Position numbers and translations under genes: made by a program. A stretch of DNA of 64,000 bases from Actinomadura sp. K4S16. Lineage in GTDB: Bacteria; Actinomycetota; Actinomycetes; Streptosporangiales; Streptosporangiaceae. Below the pieces are notes generated by a model. The model was not told where the DNA came from. It was given only the letters and a program-made list of their open reading frames with translations, and ran no database searches. Shown here piece after piece: positions 52,317 to 62,761 of this stretch; within the stretch, counting starts at the first letter, position 1; each line of letters opens with the position of its first letter. The DNA lies in assembly GCF_008327685.1 (NCBI RefSeq), contig NZ_BDDE01000010.1, forward strand, positions 496,001 to 560,000, read 5' to 3'.

Positions 52317-53767
52317 TTCAGGAAGTCGGGGACGTCGAGGTCGTCGTCCTCGTCGAACACCACGGGACGGCGGCGCTGCCCGGAGGCGGGGCCGCCGTCG
52401 TTCTCCCCGGCGTGCACGCGGGGCGAGGGCTGCTCGGCGGGCTGGCGCGGTGCGGGGGCGCGCGTTCCGCCGGACTCGCCGCCGGACGAGCCGGCGTCCC
52501 GCTCGGCCGGCGGGCCCGGCTGGCCGGACGCCGCGCCCTCGGACCGGGACTGCTCGCCCCGTCCGGCGGGCCGGTCGTCCTGGCTCCGCGCGGGCTGCTG
52601 CGCCCGGTCGCCCTCGGCGCGCTGCTGCGCGGGGGCGGGAGGCGGCGGCGCGGCGGCGGCCTGCGCCACCGACTGCTGCTGCGCGGACGGCTGCGGCGCC
52701 GGGGGCTCGGACCGCCCGACCCGGCTGGGGATCGGGTTCGGCGGGGACGCGGGCGGCGGGACGGGACGCGGGGGCGGGGGCAGCCGCTTGCTCTCCGGTT
52801 CGGGGACCGGCTTGCTAGGGCGCCCCTCGTCGAAACCCGCCGCGATCACCGTGACCCGGACCTCGTCGCCGAGCGCGTCGTCGATGACCGCGCCGAAGAT
52901 GATGTTGGCGTCGGGGGCGGCCGCGTTGGACACCAGCTGCGCCGCCTCGTTGATCTCGAAGAGCCCCAGGTCGGAACCGCCGGAGATGGACAGCAGGACG
53001 CCGTGCGCGCCGTCGATGCTGGCCTCCAGCAGCGGGCTGGAGATCGCCATCTCGGCCGCGGCGACCGAGCGGTCGTCGCCGCGCGCCGAGCCGATGCCCA
53101 TGAGCGCCGAGCCGGCGCCGGACATCACGGACTTGACGTCGGCGAAGTCGAGGTTGATCAGGCCCGGCGTGGTGATCAGGTCGGTGATGCCCTGGACACC
53201 GGACAGCAGCACCTGGTCGGCGGCCTTGAAGGCGTCCAGCACGCTGACCTGCCGGTCGGAGATCGACAGCAGCCGGTCGTTCGGGATGACGATGAGGGTG
53301 TCGACCTCGTCGCGCAGCGTCTCGATGCCGGCCTCGGCCTGCATGGCGCGGCGCTTGCCCTCGAAGCTGAACGGGCGGGTGACCACCCCGATCGTCAGTG
53401 CGCCGAGCGAGCGGGCGATGTTGGCGACCACGGGCGCGCCGCCGGTGCCGGTGCCGCCGCCCTCACCCGCGGTGACGAACACCATGTCGGCGCCCTTGAG
53501 GACCTCCTCGATCTCCTCCCGGTGGTCCTCGGCGGCCTTGCGGCCGACGTCGGGGTTGGCTCCGGCCCCGAGGCCCCGGGTGAGCTCGCGGCCCACGTCC
53601 AGTTTCACGTCGGCGTCACTCATCAGCAGCGCCTGGGCGTCCGTGTTGATCGCGATGAACTCGACGCCCTTGAGTCCCTCTTCGATCATCCGGTTGACGG
53701 CGTTGACGCCGCCGCCGCCGATGCCGACGACCTTGATGACCGCGAGGTAATTCTGCGGTGCTGCCAC
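52313..53767 (-). CDS. ftsZ: Cell division protein FtsZ
   Basis: 484-aa tubulin-like GTPase forming the Z ring. The GTP site is complete: [20 protein letters not shown] near the start and the tubulin signature [13 protein letters not shown] (about 104-116). The globular part ends near 315. A Pro/Gln/Ala-rich linker of about 150 residues follows, long even for actinobacteria, and the C-terminal peptide [10 protein letters not shown] binds SepF. The start is ATG at 53767. A structured 320-bp upstream region carries promoters. Confidence 0.98.
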   Translation of the reverse strand: MAAPQNYLAVIKVVGIGGGGVNAVNRMIEEGLKGVEFIAINTDAQALLMSDADVKLDVGRELTRGLGAGANPDVGRKAAEDHREEIEEVLKGADMVFVTAGEGGGTGTGGAPVVANIARSLGALTIGVVTRPFSFEGKRRAMQAEAGIETLRDEVDTLIVIPNDRLLSISDRQVSVLDAFKAADQVLLSGVQGITDLITTPGLINLDFADVKSVMSGAGSALMGIGSARGDDRSVAAAEMAISSPLLEASIDGAHGVLLSISGGSDLGLFEINEAAQLVSNAAAPDANIIFGAVIDDALGDEVRVTVIAAGFDEGRPSKPVPEPESKRLPPPPRPVPPPASPPNPIPSRVGRSEPPAPQPSAQQQSVAQAAAAPPPPAPAQQRAEGDRAQQPARSQDDRPAGRGEQSRSEGAASGQPGPPAERDAGSSGGESGGTRAPAPRQPAEQPSPRVHAGENDGGPASGQRRRPVVFDEDDDLDVPDFLK

Positions 53768-53848
53768 GACGAGGGGCCTTTCCGCTCTCTCCGACCGCCC
53801 TGACCGGTCTGCCGACCGTGCCGCCGCGGTGTTCCCGACCTGTTTTCC

Positions 53849-53995
53849 GAGCTGTGTCTTCGAGCTGAGTAGTGGAGCTGTGCAATGGAGCTGTGCGATG
53901 GGGTGAGGTAAACCCTCACCCTCAACTTGAGGCTTACAGTTATGTCAACCTGAGGACTGATACGGACAGTAGGGCGGCCTTACCGCCAGGGTCAA
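53849..53995 (-). promoter_or_regulatory. ftsZ upstream region: promoter, hairpins and 13-bp repeats
   Basis: On the minus strand a TTGACC (53990-53995) and TACTGT (53966-53971) pair with 18-nt spacing looks like a vegetative promoter; an exact TTGACA is further in, at about 53943-53948. Downstream in the leader are inverted repeats 53901-53908/53914-53921 (8 bp) and 53920-53925/53927-53932 (TTGAGG type), then four 13-bp repeats with GAGCTGTG on the plus strand at 53849, 53862, 53875 and 53888. The rest of the ftsQ-ftsZ gap, 53768-53848, shows only the ribosome-site region. Confidence 0.55.
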
Positions 53996-54088
53996 CTAAC
54001 CTCCCCCGAACTCCCCCGGCGTGTCGCGACCTGCCCGCCTCCACCCGGTCACGCGCCCCCGCCCGCCTCTCCCGGCATGCCCGTCCCA

Positions 54089-54874
54089 TCACTGCGTCTT
54101 GAGGACCTCGGGCGAGCTGATGTCGACGGTGCGGACGGCGCGCCCGGCCGCCGTCCGCCGCACGGCGTCCAGCAACCTGATCTTCTCGTCTGCCCGTTCC
54201 GCCGCGCCCCACACCACCGTCTGGCCGCCCTTCATGTAGAGGGTCACCGCCTCCGGGCCGGCGGCCTCCACCTCGGTCAGCCCGCCGCTGATGCGCTCGG
54301 GCAGGCCGGACAGCACGGTGAGCGCGGCCAGGGTGGCCTGGTCGGACGGTCCGGGCGAGGCGACCGTGAGCGTGGGCAGCCCCGCCGGGCGCGACTTCTC
54401 GTCGGCGACGGCCACCCCGTGCCGGTCGAGCAGGTGGTAGCGGCCTCCGCCGCGGAACACCGCCACCGGCCGGCGCTCCCGGACGACGATCCGCACCGTC
54501 CCCGGCCAGTGCCGCTCGATCGCCGCCGACTCGACCTCGCGGAGCCGCTCGACCCGGTTTTGGACGGCGCCGGTCCTGAGCCGGACCATCGGCGTGCCGA
54601 GGTCGATCCCCGCCGCGGCCACCACCTGGTCGGCGGAGGCGATCCGGGTGCCCGTCACCTCCACGTGCCGCACCACCAGCAGTCTCGATCCGAGCAGAAC
54701 CCAGGACACCGCGCCGAGTGCTCCGACCACCAGAAGGGTGACGAACACCACCTTCCAGCGGTTCGCCCGGCCGCGCTCGTCCGGCGCCGCGGCATCCGTC
54801 TCCGGAACCGGTTCCGTATCAGGCTCCGTGTCCGGCTCCGGCGACCCGCGGCGGCCCGTCTGCGCCTCGGTCAT
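54089..54874 (-). CDS. ftsQ: Cell division protein FtsQ
   Basis: 261-aa bitopic divisome protein. A polar N-terminus with repeated PDTEPDTEP, a membrane helix (about 41-62), a POTRA domain (VRHVEVTGTRIASADQVVAA, about 68-87; PMVRLRTG) and a beta domain (VRERRPVAVFRGGGRYHLLD). It links FtsL/FtsB to other divisome parts. It is separated from murC by 132 bp without a visible gene; murB, often found here in other actinobacteria, is missing. Confidence 0.93.
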   Translation of the reverse strand: MTEAQTGRRGSPEPDTEPDTEPVPETDAAAPDERGRANRWKVVFVTLLVVGALGAVSWVLLGSRLLVVRHVEVTGTRIASADQVVAAAGIDLGTPMVRLRTGAVQNRVERLREVESAAIERHWPGTVRIVVRERRPVAVFRGGGRYHLLDRHGVAVADEKSRPAGLPTLTVASPGPSDQATLAALTVLSGLPERISGGLTEVEAAGPEAVTLYMKGGQTVVWGAAERADEKIRLLDAVRRTAAGRAVRTVDISSPEVLKTQ

Positions 54875-55006
54875 GACCCAAGCCTGGCAGTGATCCGCGC
54901 TTCCGCGGCCGACCGCGCGGGCGGCGGCGTGTCACGCCCCGTCCCACGACGGGCGCCCCTCCCCCGGCACGCGCTACGACGCGACAAGACTCACACCCGC
55001 CAAGCC

Positions 55007-56428
55007 CTACGCCCCGGCGAGGCGTTCCAGGACGAGCGGGCCGAGCTGCGTCACGTCCCCGGCGCCCAGCGTGATGACGACGTCGCCGGGGCGGGCGAGC
55101 GACGCCGCGATGCCGGGCACCTCGTCCCGCTCGGGCGCGTACACGGTCTCGGTGCCGGCCGGAACGGCGTCGGCGACCAGCGCGCCCGTCACGCCGGGCT
55201 CGGGGTCCTCGCGGGCGCCGTAGACGTCCAGGACGACCGCGACGTCGGCGAGGCCGAGCGCGGCGCCGAACTCGGCGGCGAAGAACCGGGTGCGGCTGTA
55301 CAGGTGCGGCTGGAACACCGCGACGATGCGGCCCCGCGCGCCCGAGGCCGCGGCCTTCTCGCCGAGGTAGTCGCGGGTGGCGTCCAGGTCGGCGGTCAGC
55401 TCGGTCGGGTGGTGGGCGTAGCTGTCGAAGACCTCGACGCCGCCCGCCTCGCCCTTGCGCTCCAGGCGTCGCATCGCCCCCCCGAACGCGGCGAGGCCGT
55501 CGCGCACCGGGGCGTCGTCGAGGCCGAGGGACCGCGTGACCGCGATGACGGCGGCGGCGTTGAGCGCGTTGTGCCGCCCCGGCACGCCGAGTGTGAACTC
55601 CCCGCCGCCCTCGATCTCGAAGCGGGAGCCGAGGCCGCGCGGGGTGAACCCGGTCACGCGCAGGTCAGCGCCCTCAGCCTGCCCGTAGGTCAGCACGGTC
55701 AGGCCGCGGGCCCGCGCCAGCTCGGCCATCTCCATCGCGACGGGGTCGTCGGCGCCGGCCACGAGGGTGCCGCCCGGCTCGACCCGGTCGACGAAGCGGG
55801 CGAAGTTCTCCTTGACCTTCTCGAAGCCGCCGTAGTTGTCGAGGTGGTCGGCCTCGACGTTGGTGACGACCGCGATGCGCGGGGTGTACATGAGGAACGA
55901 GCCGTCGCTCTCGTCGGCCTCCGCGACGAACACGTCGCCGGTGCCCTCGTCGGCGCCGAGGCCGGTGGTGACGAGCTGCCCGCCGATGCAGTAGGACGGG
56001 TCGGCGCCGGCGTGCTGGAGCGCCACCGTCAGCATCGAGGTGGTGGTGGTCTTGCCGTGCGTGCCGGCGACCGCGACCGCCCGGCGGCCCGCCATCAGCG
56101 AGGCGAGCGCGGCCGAGCGGTGCAGGACGCGCAGGCCCCGCTCGCGGGCGGCGACCAGCTCGGGGTTGGTGTCGCGGATCGCTGTGGAGACCACGACGGT
56201 GTCGGCGTCGCCCACGTGCGCGGCGTCGTGCCCCACGAAGACCTTGGCTCCGAGGTCGCCGAGCTGCGCGAGCAGCTCGGAGTCGCGGGCGTCGCTGCCG
56301 GACACTGCGATGCCGCGCCGCAGCATGATGCGCGCGACGCCGGACATCCCGGCGCCCCCGATCGCGATGAAGTGGACCCGGCCGAGCTCGGCGGCCGGGA
56401 CCACCTCCCCCGGGTCGATCAGGCTCAT
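55007..56428 (-). CDS. murC: UDP-N-acetylmuramate-L-alanine ligase
   Basis: Adds the first amino acid, L-Ala, to UDP-MurNAc. 473 aa with three Mur domains: VHFIAIGGAGMSGVARIMLR (about 17-36) as the UDP site, the ATP loop AVAGTHGKTTTTSM, central EADESDGSFL and DHLDNYGGF, and C-terminal FDSYAHHPTEL. The ATG at 56428 overlaps the murG stop by 4 nt, ruling out the longer frame to 56740. Confidence 0.97.
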   Translation of the reverse strand: MSLIDPGEVVPAAELGRVHFIAIGGAGMSGVARIMLRRGIAVSGSDARDSELLAQLGDLGAKVFVGHDAAHVGDADTVVVSTAIRDTNPELVAARERGLRVLHRSAALASLMAGRRAVAVAGTHGKTTTTSMLTVALQHAGADPSYCIGGQLVTTGLGADEGTGDVFVAEADESDGSFLMYTPRIAVVTNVEADHLDNYGGFEKVKENFARFVDRVEPGGTLVAGADDPVAMEMAELARARGLTVLTYGQAEGADLRVTGFTPRGLGSRFEIEGGGEFTLGVPGRHNALNAAAVIAVTRSLGLDDAPVRDGLAAFGGAMRRLERKGEAGGVEVFDSYAHHPTELTADLDATRDYLGEKAAASGARGRIVAVFQPHLYSRTRFFAAEFGAALGLADVAVVLDVYGAREDPEPGVTGALVADAVPAGTETVYAPERDEVPGIAASLARPGDVVITLGAGDVTQLGPLVLERLAGA

Positions 56429-57519
56429 CGGGCGGCGCCCGCGGAGCGGACCACCTCGTAGACCATCTGGGCGAGCGCGACGTCGGCGTCGCGGCGGCCC
56501 ATCCGGCCGGCGGCCTCCGACATGTGCGCGACGCGGGCCGGGTCGGCCAGCACCGGCAGGAGGTTCCGCGCGATCCAGTCCGGCGACAGCTCGGCGTTGT
56601 CGACCAGCATGCCGCCGCCGGCCGCGACGATCGGCTCGGCGTTCAGCCGCTGCTCGCCGTTGCCGATCGGGAGCGGGACGTACACCGCGGGCAGCGCGAC
56701 CGCGGCCAGCTCGGCGCAGGTCATCGCGCCCGCCCGGCACATCGCCATGTCGGCGGCGGCGTAGGCGAGGTCCATCCGGTCGCAGTAGGGGATCGTGACG
56801 TACTCCGGGCCGCCGGCCGCGGGCTCGGGCTCCTCGGTGTTCTTCGGCCCGACGATGTGCAGGACCTGGATGCCCGCCTGCCGGAAGTACGGCGCGGCGG
56901 CCACGGCGGCCTGGTTCAGCGAGCGGGCGCCCTGCGAGCCGCCGAAGATCAGCAGCGTGGGCAGGTCGGGGAGCAGCCCGAAGTAGGAGCGGGCCTTGTC
57001 TCCCATCGCGAGCCGGTCCAGCGTCGCGATCTCCCGGCGCAGCGGGATCCCGACGAACCGGGCGTTCGGCAGCGGCGAGTCGGCGTGCGAGACCGCGACG
57101 TGCTCGGTGAAGCGGGCGCCGAGCTTGTTGGCCAGGCCGGGCTTCGGGTTGGCCTCGTGCACGATGATCGGGACCTTGCGCTTGCGCGCCGCGAGGTAGC
57201 CCGGGGTGGCGACGTAGCCGCCGAAGCCGACCAGGATGTCGGCCTGGGCCTGGTCGAGGACGGAGGCGGCCGCGTTGATCGCCCCGCGCAGCCGCCCGGG
57301 CACCGACAGCAGCTGCGGGGTCAGCGTCCGCGGCAGCGGCACCGGCGGGATCAGGGCGAGCTCGTAGCCCCGCTGCGGGACGAGACGGGTCTCCAGGCCC
57401 CGCTCGGTCCCGAGGCAGACGATCCCGGTGTTCGGGTCGTTGCGGCGCAACGCGTCGGCGAGCGCCAGGGCGGGCTCGATGTGTCCGGCGGTGCCGCCGC
57501 CGGCCAGGACAACCCTCAT
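56425..57519 (-). CDS. murG: Lipid II synthase MurG
   Basis: GT-B glycosyltransferase that adds GlcNAc to lipid I at the inner membrane face. 364 aa. Motifs are VVLAGGGTAGHIEPALALA (3-21), VGFGGYVATPGYLAA, the G-loop IFGGSQGARSLNQA, and CRAGAMTCAELAAV with the sugar-nucleotide site GNGEQRLNAEP. ATG 57519 is used since GAGGAG stands at a reasonable distance; a TTG at 57531 would touch that ribosome site. Confidence 0.96.
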   Translation of the reverse strand: MRVVLAGGGTAGHIEPALALADALRRNDPNTGIVCLGTERGLETRLVPQRGYELALIPPVPLPRTLTPQLLSVPGRLRGAINAAASVLDQAQADILVGFGGYVATPGYLAARKRKVPIIVHEANPKPGLANKLGARFTEHVAVSHADSPLPNARFVGIPLRREIATLDRLAMGDKARSYFGLLPDLPTLLIFGGSQGARSLNQAAVAAAPYFRQAGIQVLHIVGPKNTEEPEPAAGGPEYVTIPYCDRMDLAYAAADMAMCRAGAMTCAELAAVALPAVYVPLPIGNGEQRLNAEPIVAAGGGMLVDNAELSPDWIARNLLPVLADPARVAHMSEAAGRMGRRDADVALAQMVYEVVRSAGAAR

Positions 57520-57559
57520 GTCCGTTGACAACTCCTCAGCGTGTGGTGAAAGGGGGATT

Positions 57560-58816
57560 TCAACGCCGTGCCAGACCCAGCCAGCTTAGAGCCCTCACGA
57601 CCGGTCCGGGACCCCGTGCGGAGAGTGCTTGCCGCGCGCCGGGCTCGCGCTTGGCGAACGCGAGCAGCATGCCGAGCGCGAAGAGGGTCGGAATGAGCGC
57701 CGAACCCCCGTAGGACACCAGCGGGAGCGGGATCCCCGTGATGGGCAGGACGCGGATGACGGCGCCGATGTTCACGATCGCCTGGACCACCAGCCACGCC
57801 GTGGCCCCCGCGGCGGCGAGCCGGGTGAACGGGTCCTTGACCCGCTTGGCGATCCGCAGGCCGGCGTAGGCGAGCAGGCCGAACAGACCGAGGACCACGA
57901 GGGTGCCGACCAGGCCGAACTCCTCCCCCACGATCGCGAAGATGAAGTCGGTCTCGGCGTGCGGGAGGTAGTCCCACTTGGCGCGGCCCTCGCCGAGGCC
58001 CGTGCCGAACACGCCGCCCGAGGCGAGCGCGAACAGCCCCTGCGTGCCCTGGTAGTTGGTGGTGAGCTGGTTGCCGGACGGGTCGAGGAACCCGGTGAGC
58101 CGCTGCATCCGGTACGGCTCGACGACGACGAGGATCGACACGAGCAGGGCCACGAGCCCCGCGATGCCGACGAACAGCCGCCCGGGCGCGCCGACGGCCC
58201 ACAGCAGCGCCAGGAAGATCGTCAGGAGCACCAGGGTGGTGCCGAGGTCGCTGCCCAGCATCACCAGCAGGACGAGCACCCCGGCGCCCGGCATCAGCGG
58301 CACCAGCAGGGGCCGCCACTCGGTGAGCTGGCCGAGCCGGTCCTTGCGGGCCAGCAGGTCGGCGCCCCACAGCACCAGACCGAGTTTGGCGAGCTCCGAC
58401 GGCTGGATCTGCACCGGGCCGAGGGCGACCCACCGGGTCGCGCCGCCCGCGCTGCGCCCGAGCCCGGGGATCAGCACCATCGCGAGGGCGACGACCGACA
58501 GCAGCAGCAGCGGGTAGGCCAGCGCGCGGAACGTCTTCACCGGCAGCCGGGACGCCACCCACATGCCGGGCAGCCCGATCGCGACCCACATGGCCTGCTT
58601 CTGGAACAGCGTGTACGCCGAGCCGGTCGCCTGGAGCTGCTTCACGCTGGAGGCCGACAGCACCATCGTCAGGCCGAGCGCGAGCAGCATCACCGAGCAG
58701 CCCAGCACCAGGTAGTAGGAGGTGAGGGGCCGGTCGAGCAGCCCGACCGCGGCGACCACCTGCTCCCGTGGCCCCGGACGCCGGGCGGTTCCGTCCTCCT
58801 CGGCCGCGGTGGTCAT
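57560..58816 (-). CDS. ftsW: SEDS glycosyltransferase FtsW
   Basis: 418-aa membrane protein with about ten helices that polymerises lipid II at the septum with its partner PBP. SEDS motifs: VQIQPSELAKLGLVLW (about 152-167), TDFIFAIVGEEFGLVGT (about 288-304) and ITGIPLPLVSYGGSAL (about 354-369). A cytoplasmic basic N-terminus and tail flank the helices. The ATG at 58816 is 2 nt after the murD stop. The longer frame to 59155 is the shadow of murD. Confidence 0.95.
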   Translation of the reverse strand: MTTAAEEDGTARRPGPREQVVAAVGLLDRPLTSYYLVLGCSVMLLALGLTMVLSASSVKQLQATGSAYTLFQKQAMWVAIGLPGMWVASRLPVKTFRALAYPLLLLSVVALAMVLIPGLGRSAGGATRWVALGPVQIQPSELAKLGLVLWGADLLARKDRLGQLTEWRPLLVPLMPGAGVLVLLVMLGSDLGTTLVLLTIFLALLWAVGAPGRLFVGIAGLVALLVSILVVVEPYRMQRLTGFLDPSGNQLTTNYQGTQGLFALASGGVFGTGLGEGRAKWDYLPHAETDFIFAIVGEEFGLVGTLVVLGLFGLLAYAGLRIAKRVKDPFTRLAAAGATAWLVVQAIVNIGAVIRVLPITGIPLPLVSYGGSALIPTLFALGMLLAFAKREPGARQALSARGPGPVVRALSWLGLARR

Positions 58817-58818
58817 CG

Positions 58819-60282
58819 TTACCCGGCGTCCTTGGAGAGGCGCTCGACCGCCGCGATGAAGGCGTCCCCGCGGGCGGGATAGTTGGCGAACATGTCGAAG
58901 GACGCCCCGACGGGCGCGAGCAGCACGGTGTCCCCGGGGCGGGCGAGGCCGGAGGCGTGGGCGACGACGCGGTCCATGGCCCCAGTGTCGGTGTCGGGGA
59001 CGTCCACGACAGGGACATCCGGGGCGTGTCGCGCGAGTGCCTCGGCGATCCGGTGCCGGTCGCGTCCCATCAGCACGGCGCCGCGCAGCCGCCCGGCGCA
59101 CGAACGCACCAGGTCGTCGACGTCCAGGCCCTTGAGGAGGCCGCCGGCGATCCACACGACGCTCTCGTAGGCGGCGAGGGACGCGGCGGCCGCGTGCGGC
59201 TGGGTCGCCTTGGAGTCGTTGACGTAGGCGACGCCCGCGATGTCGGCGACGTGCTGGATGCGGTGCGGGTCGGGGACGAACGCCCGCAGCCCCTCGCGGA
59301 CGGCCTCGGGCGGCACCCCGAACGCGCGGGCCAGCCCGGCGGCGGCGAGGGCGTTGGCGACGTTGTGCGGGGCGAACGGCCGCACGTCGCCGAGCGCGGC
59401 CAGCTCGGCGGCCTGGCTCGCGGGGTCGCCGGTGAAGGCCCGGTCGACCAGCAGCTCCTCCACGACGCCGAGCTCGCCGGGGCGCGGCACCTGGAGGGTG
59501 AAGCCGACCCGCCTGGCGACGCCCTCGGCGCGCTCGGCGAGGGCGGCGGAGGTGTCGTCGTCGGCGTTGTAGACGGCGACGCAGCCCGGCGCGAAGATCT
59601 TGGCCTTGGCGCCGACGTAGGCGTCCATGGAGCCGTGCCAGTCGAGGTGGTCGGGCGCGACGTTCAGCACCGCGGACGCGTAGGGGGCGACGGAGCTCGA
59701 CCAGTGCAGCTGGTAGCTCGAAAGCTCCACCGCCAGCACATCATGAGCCTCATGTTCCTTCTGGGGGGGCGACCCCCCAGACCCCCCGGCAAGACCTGTG
59801 ACCGCCTCGACGATGGGCGTGCCAACATTCCCGACCGCGAGCGCCTTGTGCCCTGCGGCGGTGAGCATGCAGGCCAGCATGCGCACGACGGTGGTCTTGC
59901 CGTCCGTCCCGGTGATGGCGAGCCAGGGCGCCGCGCCTTCCGGCCGCAGCCGCCACGCCAGCTCCACCTCGCCGATGATCTCGATCCCGGCCGCGGCGGC
60001 CGCGGCGAGCAGCGGCGCGTCCGGCCGCCAGCCCGGCGAGGTCACGACGAGGCCGGTGCCCGCCGGGAGGGACTCGCCGTCGCCGAGCCGGACCGCCACC
60101 CCGGACGCCTCCAGCTCGGCGGCGTGCCCGCGCTGCTCCTCGCCGTCGCGGGCGTCCACGACGGTGACGCGGGCGCCGCGCGCGGCCAGGACGCGGGCGG
60201 CGGCGCGGCCGGACACGCCGAGCCCGGCCACGCACACGCTCAGGCCGTCCCCGAGCCGGCCGTCCCAGGAGCGCTCGGTCAC
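58819..60282 (-). CDS. murD: UDP-MurNAc-L-Ala:D-glutamate ligase, with an in-frame insertion
   Basis: Adds D-Glu to UDP-MurNAc-L-Ala. 487 aa. The N-terminal domain has [17 protein letters not shown] (16-32), the ATP loop is [15 protein letters not shown] (about 121-135), and [12 protein letters not shown] and [12 protein letters not shown] are further on. At about 162-180, between [12 protein letters not shown] and [14 protein letters not shown], there are roughly 15 extra residues ([19 protein letters not shown]) coded by a hairpin-forming GC repeat (59761-59780). The GTG start overlaps the mraY stop (GTGA). Confidence 0.96.
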   Translation of the reverse strand: MTERSWDGRLGDGLSVCVAGLGVSGRAAARVLAARGARVTVVDARDGEEQRGHAAELEASGVAVRLGDGESLPAGTGLVVTSPGWRPDAPLLAAAAAAGIEIIGEVELAWRLRPEGAAPWLAITGTDGKTTVVRMLACMLTAAGHKALAVGNVGTPIVEAVTGLAGGSGGSPPQKEHEAHDVLAVELSSYQLHWSSSVAPYASAVLNVAPDHLDWHGSMDAYVGAKAKIFAPGCVAVYNADDDTSAALAERAEGVARRVGFTLQVPRPGELGVVEELLVDRAFTGDPASQAAELAALGDVRPFAPHNVANALAAAGLARAFGVPPEAVREGLRAFVPDPHRIQHVADIAGVAYVNDSKATQPHAAAASLAAYESVVWIAGGLLKGLDVDDLVRSCAGRLRGAVLMGRDRHRIAEALARHAPDVPVVDVPDTDTGAMDRVVAHASGLARPGDTVLLAPVGASFDMFANYPARGDAFIAAVERLSKDAG

Positions 60283-61337
60283 TTCTTCGGCATCCATTCC
60301 AGGTAGAACAGGCCGATGCCGATCGCGACGAACGTCGCGGACATCAGCCAGAAGCGCACGACGATGGTGGTCTCGGCCCAGCCGGACAGCTCGAAGTGGT
60401 GCTGCAGCGGCGCCATCTTGAACACGCGTTTCCCGGTCATCTTGAAACCGCCGACCTGGATGATCACCGACAGCGTGATCATCACGATCAGCCCGCACAG
60501 GATGGCCAGGAGCAGCTGGGTGCGGGTGAGGATCGCCAAGCCGACCAGCACGCCGCCGAGGGCCAGCGAGCCGGTGTCGCCCATGAAGATCTTCGCGGGC
60601 GGGGCGTTCCACCACAGGAACCCGAACACGCCGCCGAGCACGGCCGCGGCGACCACCGCGAGGTCGAGGGGGTCGCGGACGCTGTAGCAGTTGGGGGCCA
60701 GGGCGGCGGCGCAGCTGTTGCGCAGCTGCCAGTTGCCGATGATGACGTAGGCGGCCAGCACCATGCCGGCCGGGCCCGCCGCGAGGCCGTCCAGGCCGTC
60801 GGTGAGGTTCACGCCGTTGGACATGGCCGCGATGAGCAGCAGCGCCCACACCACGAACAGGTACGGGCCGATCGAGGGGCCGAAGTCGCGCAGGAAGGAC
60901 AGGTGGGGGTCGGCGGGGGTGACGTCGTAGCCGTTGGGGAAGTTCAGCGACGCGACGGCGAACACGACGCCGACGAGGACGATGCCGATCATCTTGGCGC
61001 CGCTGCGCAGGCCGAGGCTGCGCTGCTTGAACACCTTGATGTAGTCGTCCACGAACCCGACGAGGCCGAGGCCCGTCATCAGGAACAGCACGAGGAGGCC
61101 CGAGATGGTGGGCGCCTCCCCGGTGAACAGGTGCGCGGCCGCGTAGCCGACGAGCGAGCCGACGATGAAGACCGTCCCGCCCATGGTGGGGGTGCCGCGC
61201 TTGTTCAGATGGGCCTCGGGGCCCTCGTCGCGGATCATCTGGCCGTAGCCGAGCCGGTTGACGATGCGGATCCACACCGGCGTGCCGACCATCACGAAGA
61301 CCAGCGCGATCCCCGCGGCGATGATGATGTTGGTCAT
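60279..61337 (-). CDS. mraY: Phospho-MurNAc-pentapeptide translocase
   Basis: Links UDP-MurNAc-pentapeptide to undecaprenyl phosphate, making lipid I. 352 aa, ten membrane helices. Motifs: [16 protein letters not shown] (about 43-58), [31 protein letters not shown] and [12 protein letters not shown], the last two carrying the Mg-binding aspartates; [16 protein letters not shown] is near the end. It overlaps murF and murD by 4 nt on each side. Confidence 0.97.
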   Translation of the reverse strand: MTNIIIAAGIALVFVMVGTPVWIRIVNRLGYGQMIRDEGPEAHLNKRGTPTMGGTVFIVGSLVGYAAAHLFTGEAPTISGLLVLFLMTGLGLVGFVDDYIKVFKQRSLGLRSGAKMIGIVLVGVVFAVASLNFPNGYDVTPADPHLSFLRDFGPSIGPYLFVVWALLLIAAMSNGVNLTDGLDGLAAGPAGMVLAAYVIIGNWQLRNSCAAALAPNCYSVRDPLDLAVVAAAVLGGVFGFLWWNAPPAKIFMGDTGSLALGGVLVGLAILTRTQLLLAILCGLIVMITLSVIIQVGGFKMTGKRVFKMAPLQHHFELSGWAETTIVVRFWLMSATFVAIGIGLFYLEWMPKK

Positions 61338-62761
61338 CGGCCGTCCTCCGCGAGGATCGCCTCGGCCACCCGTTCCAGGCCGGCCACGCGGGAGCCCTTC
61401 ACCAGCACGACGTCCCGCGGCGCGAGCCGCTCCCTGAGCACGGTCACCGCCGCGCCGACGTCATCCACCTGTACGCACTCTCCCGTCCATGACGCCACCT
61501 GCCCGGCCCCTTCGGCCATCGCCGCCGCGTTCGCGCCGACCACCACGAGCCCGGCGATCCCGCTGCGCGCGACATGCTGCCCGATCCTGGCATGTTCCGC
61601 CATGGACGAGTCACCAAGTTCGGCCATCTCGCCCAGGACCGCGTAGGCGCGGCGGCCCCGGGCCAGATGGACCAGCACGTCGATCGCGGCGCGGGTCGAG
61701 TCGGGGTTGGCGTTGTAGGCGTCGTTCACCACGGTCACCCCGTCGGCCCGCTCGGTGACCTCCATCCGCCACCGGCTGACCGGCACGGCCGCCGACAGCG
61801 CCTCGGCGACCGCCCCGGTACCGAGCCCGGCCGCGCGCGCGGCGGCGGCCGCGGCCAGCGCGTTCGGGACGGCGTGCGCGCCGTGCAGGCGCAGCGCGAC
61901 CGGCGCCGAGCCCTCCGGCGTGACGAGGGTGAAGCTCGCCCGGCCCTGGTCGTCGAGCGCCTCGTCCTCGGCGCGGACCGCGGCGCCCGGCGAGCGGCCG
62001 AACGTGACGACCTCGCCCCGGGTGCGGGACGCCATCGCGCTGACCAGCGGGTCGTCGGCGTTGAGGACGGCGGTCCCGCCCTCCGGCACCGCCTCCACGA
62101 TCTCGCCCTTGGCCTGGGCGATGTTCTCCCGGCTGCCGAACTCGCCCACGTGCGCGGTGCCGACGTTCAGCACGACGCCGACGTCCGGACGCGCGATCCC
62201 GGTCAGGTAGGCGATGTGGCCGATGCGGCGGGCGCCCATCTCCAGGACGAGGTGGCGGGTCTCGGCGTCGGCGCGCAGCACGGTGAGCGGCAGCCCGATC
62301 TCGTTGTTGAACGAGCCGGGCGGGTAGACCGTCGGGCCCGCGCCGCTCAGCACCTGCCCGATGAGGTCCTTGGTGGAGGTCTTGCCGGCCGAGCCGGTGA
62401 CCGCGACGACGGTCACGTCGGGCAGCCGCTCCAGGACGCCCCTGGCGAGCCGTCCGAGCGCCTCCTGGACGTCGTCGACGACCACGCACGCGCCGTCCAC
62501 CGGGCGCTGGGCGAGCACGCCCGCCGCCCCGGCCGCGAGGGCCCCGGCGGCGTAGTCGTGGCCGTCCACGTGCTCGCCCTTCAGCGCCGCGAACAGCGCC
62601 CCGGGCTCCACCGCGCGGGAGTCGATCACCACGGGACCGGTCACCACGGGATCGCCCCCCGCGGGACCGTTCCCCGCGGGGCCGCTCCCCTCCGGGTCCG
62701 GCGGCCCGTGCCGGGTCCCTCCCGTGATCTCCGCGATCGTCGACAGCGGAAGTGGGATCAC
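61334..62761 (-). CDS. murF: UDP-MurNAc-tripeptide:D-Ala-D-Ala ligase
   Basis: Adds D-Ala-D-Ala to the tripeptide, the last cytosolic step. 475 aa. The N-terminal domain has an insert of about 20 Gly/Pro residues ([17 protein letters not shown]) before [14 protein letters not shown]. The ATP loop is [16 protein letters not shown], then [27 protein letters not shown] and [18 protein letters not shown] 62761 overlaps the murE stop by GTGA. Confidence 0.96.
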   Translation of the reverse strand: MIPLPLSTIAEITGGTRHGPPDPEGSGPAGNGPAGGDPVVTGPVVIDSRAVEPGALFAALKGEHVDGHDYAAGALAAGAAGVLAQRPVDGACVVVDDVQEALGRLARGVLERLPDVTVVAVTGSAGKTSTKDLIGQVLSGAGPTVYPPGSFNNEIGLPLTVLRADAETRHLVLEMGARRIGHIAYLTGIARPDVGVVLNVGTAHVGEFGSRENIAQAKGEIVEAVPEGGTAVLNADDPLVSAMASRTRGEVVTFGRSPGAAVRAEDEALDDQGRASFTLVTPEGSAPVALRLHGAHAVPNALAAAAAARAAGLGTGAVAEALSAAVPVSRWRMEVTERADGVTVVNDAYNANPDSTRAAIDVLVHLARGRRAYAVLGEMAELGDSSMAEHARIGQHVARSGIAGLVVVGANAAAMAEGAGQVASWTGECVQVDDVGAAVTVLRERLAPRDVVLVKGSRVAGLERVAEAILAEDGR

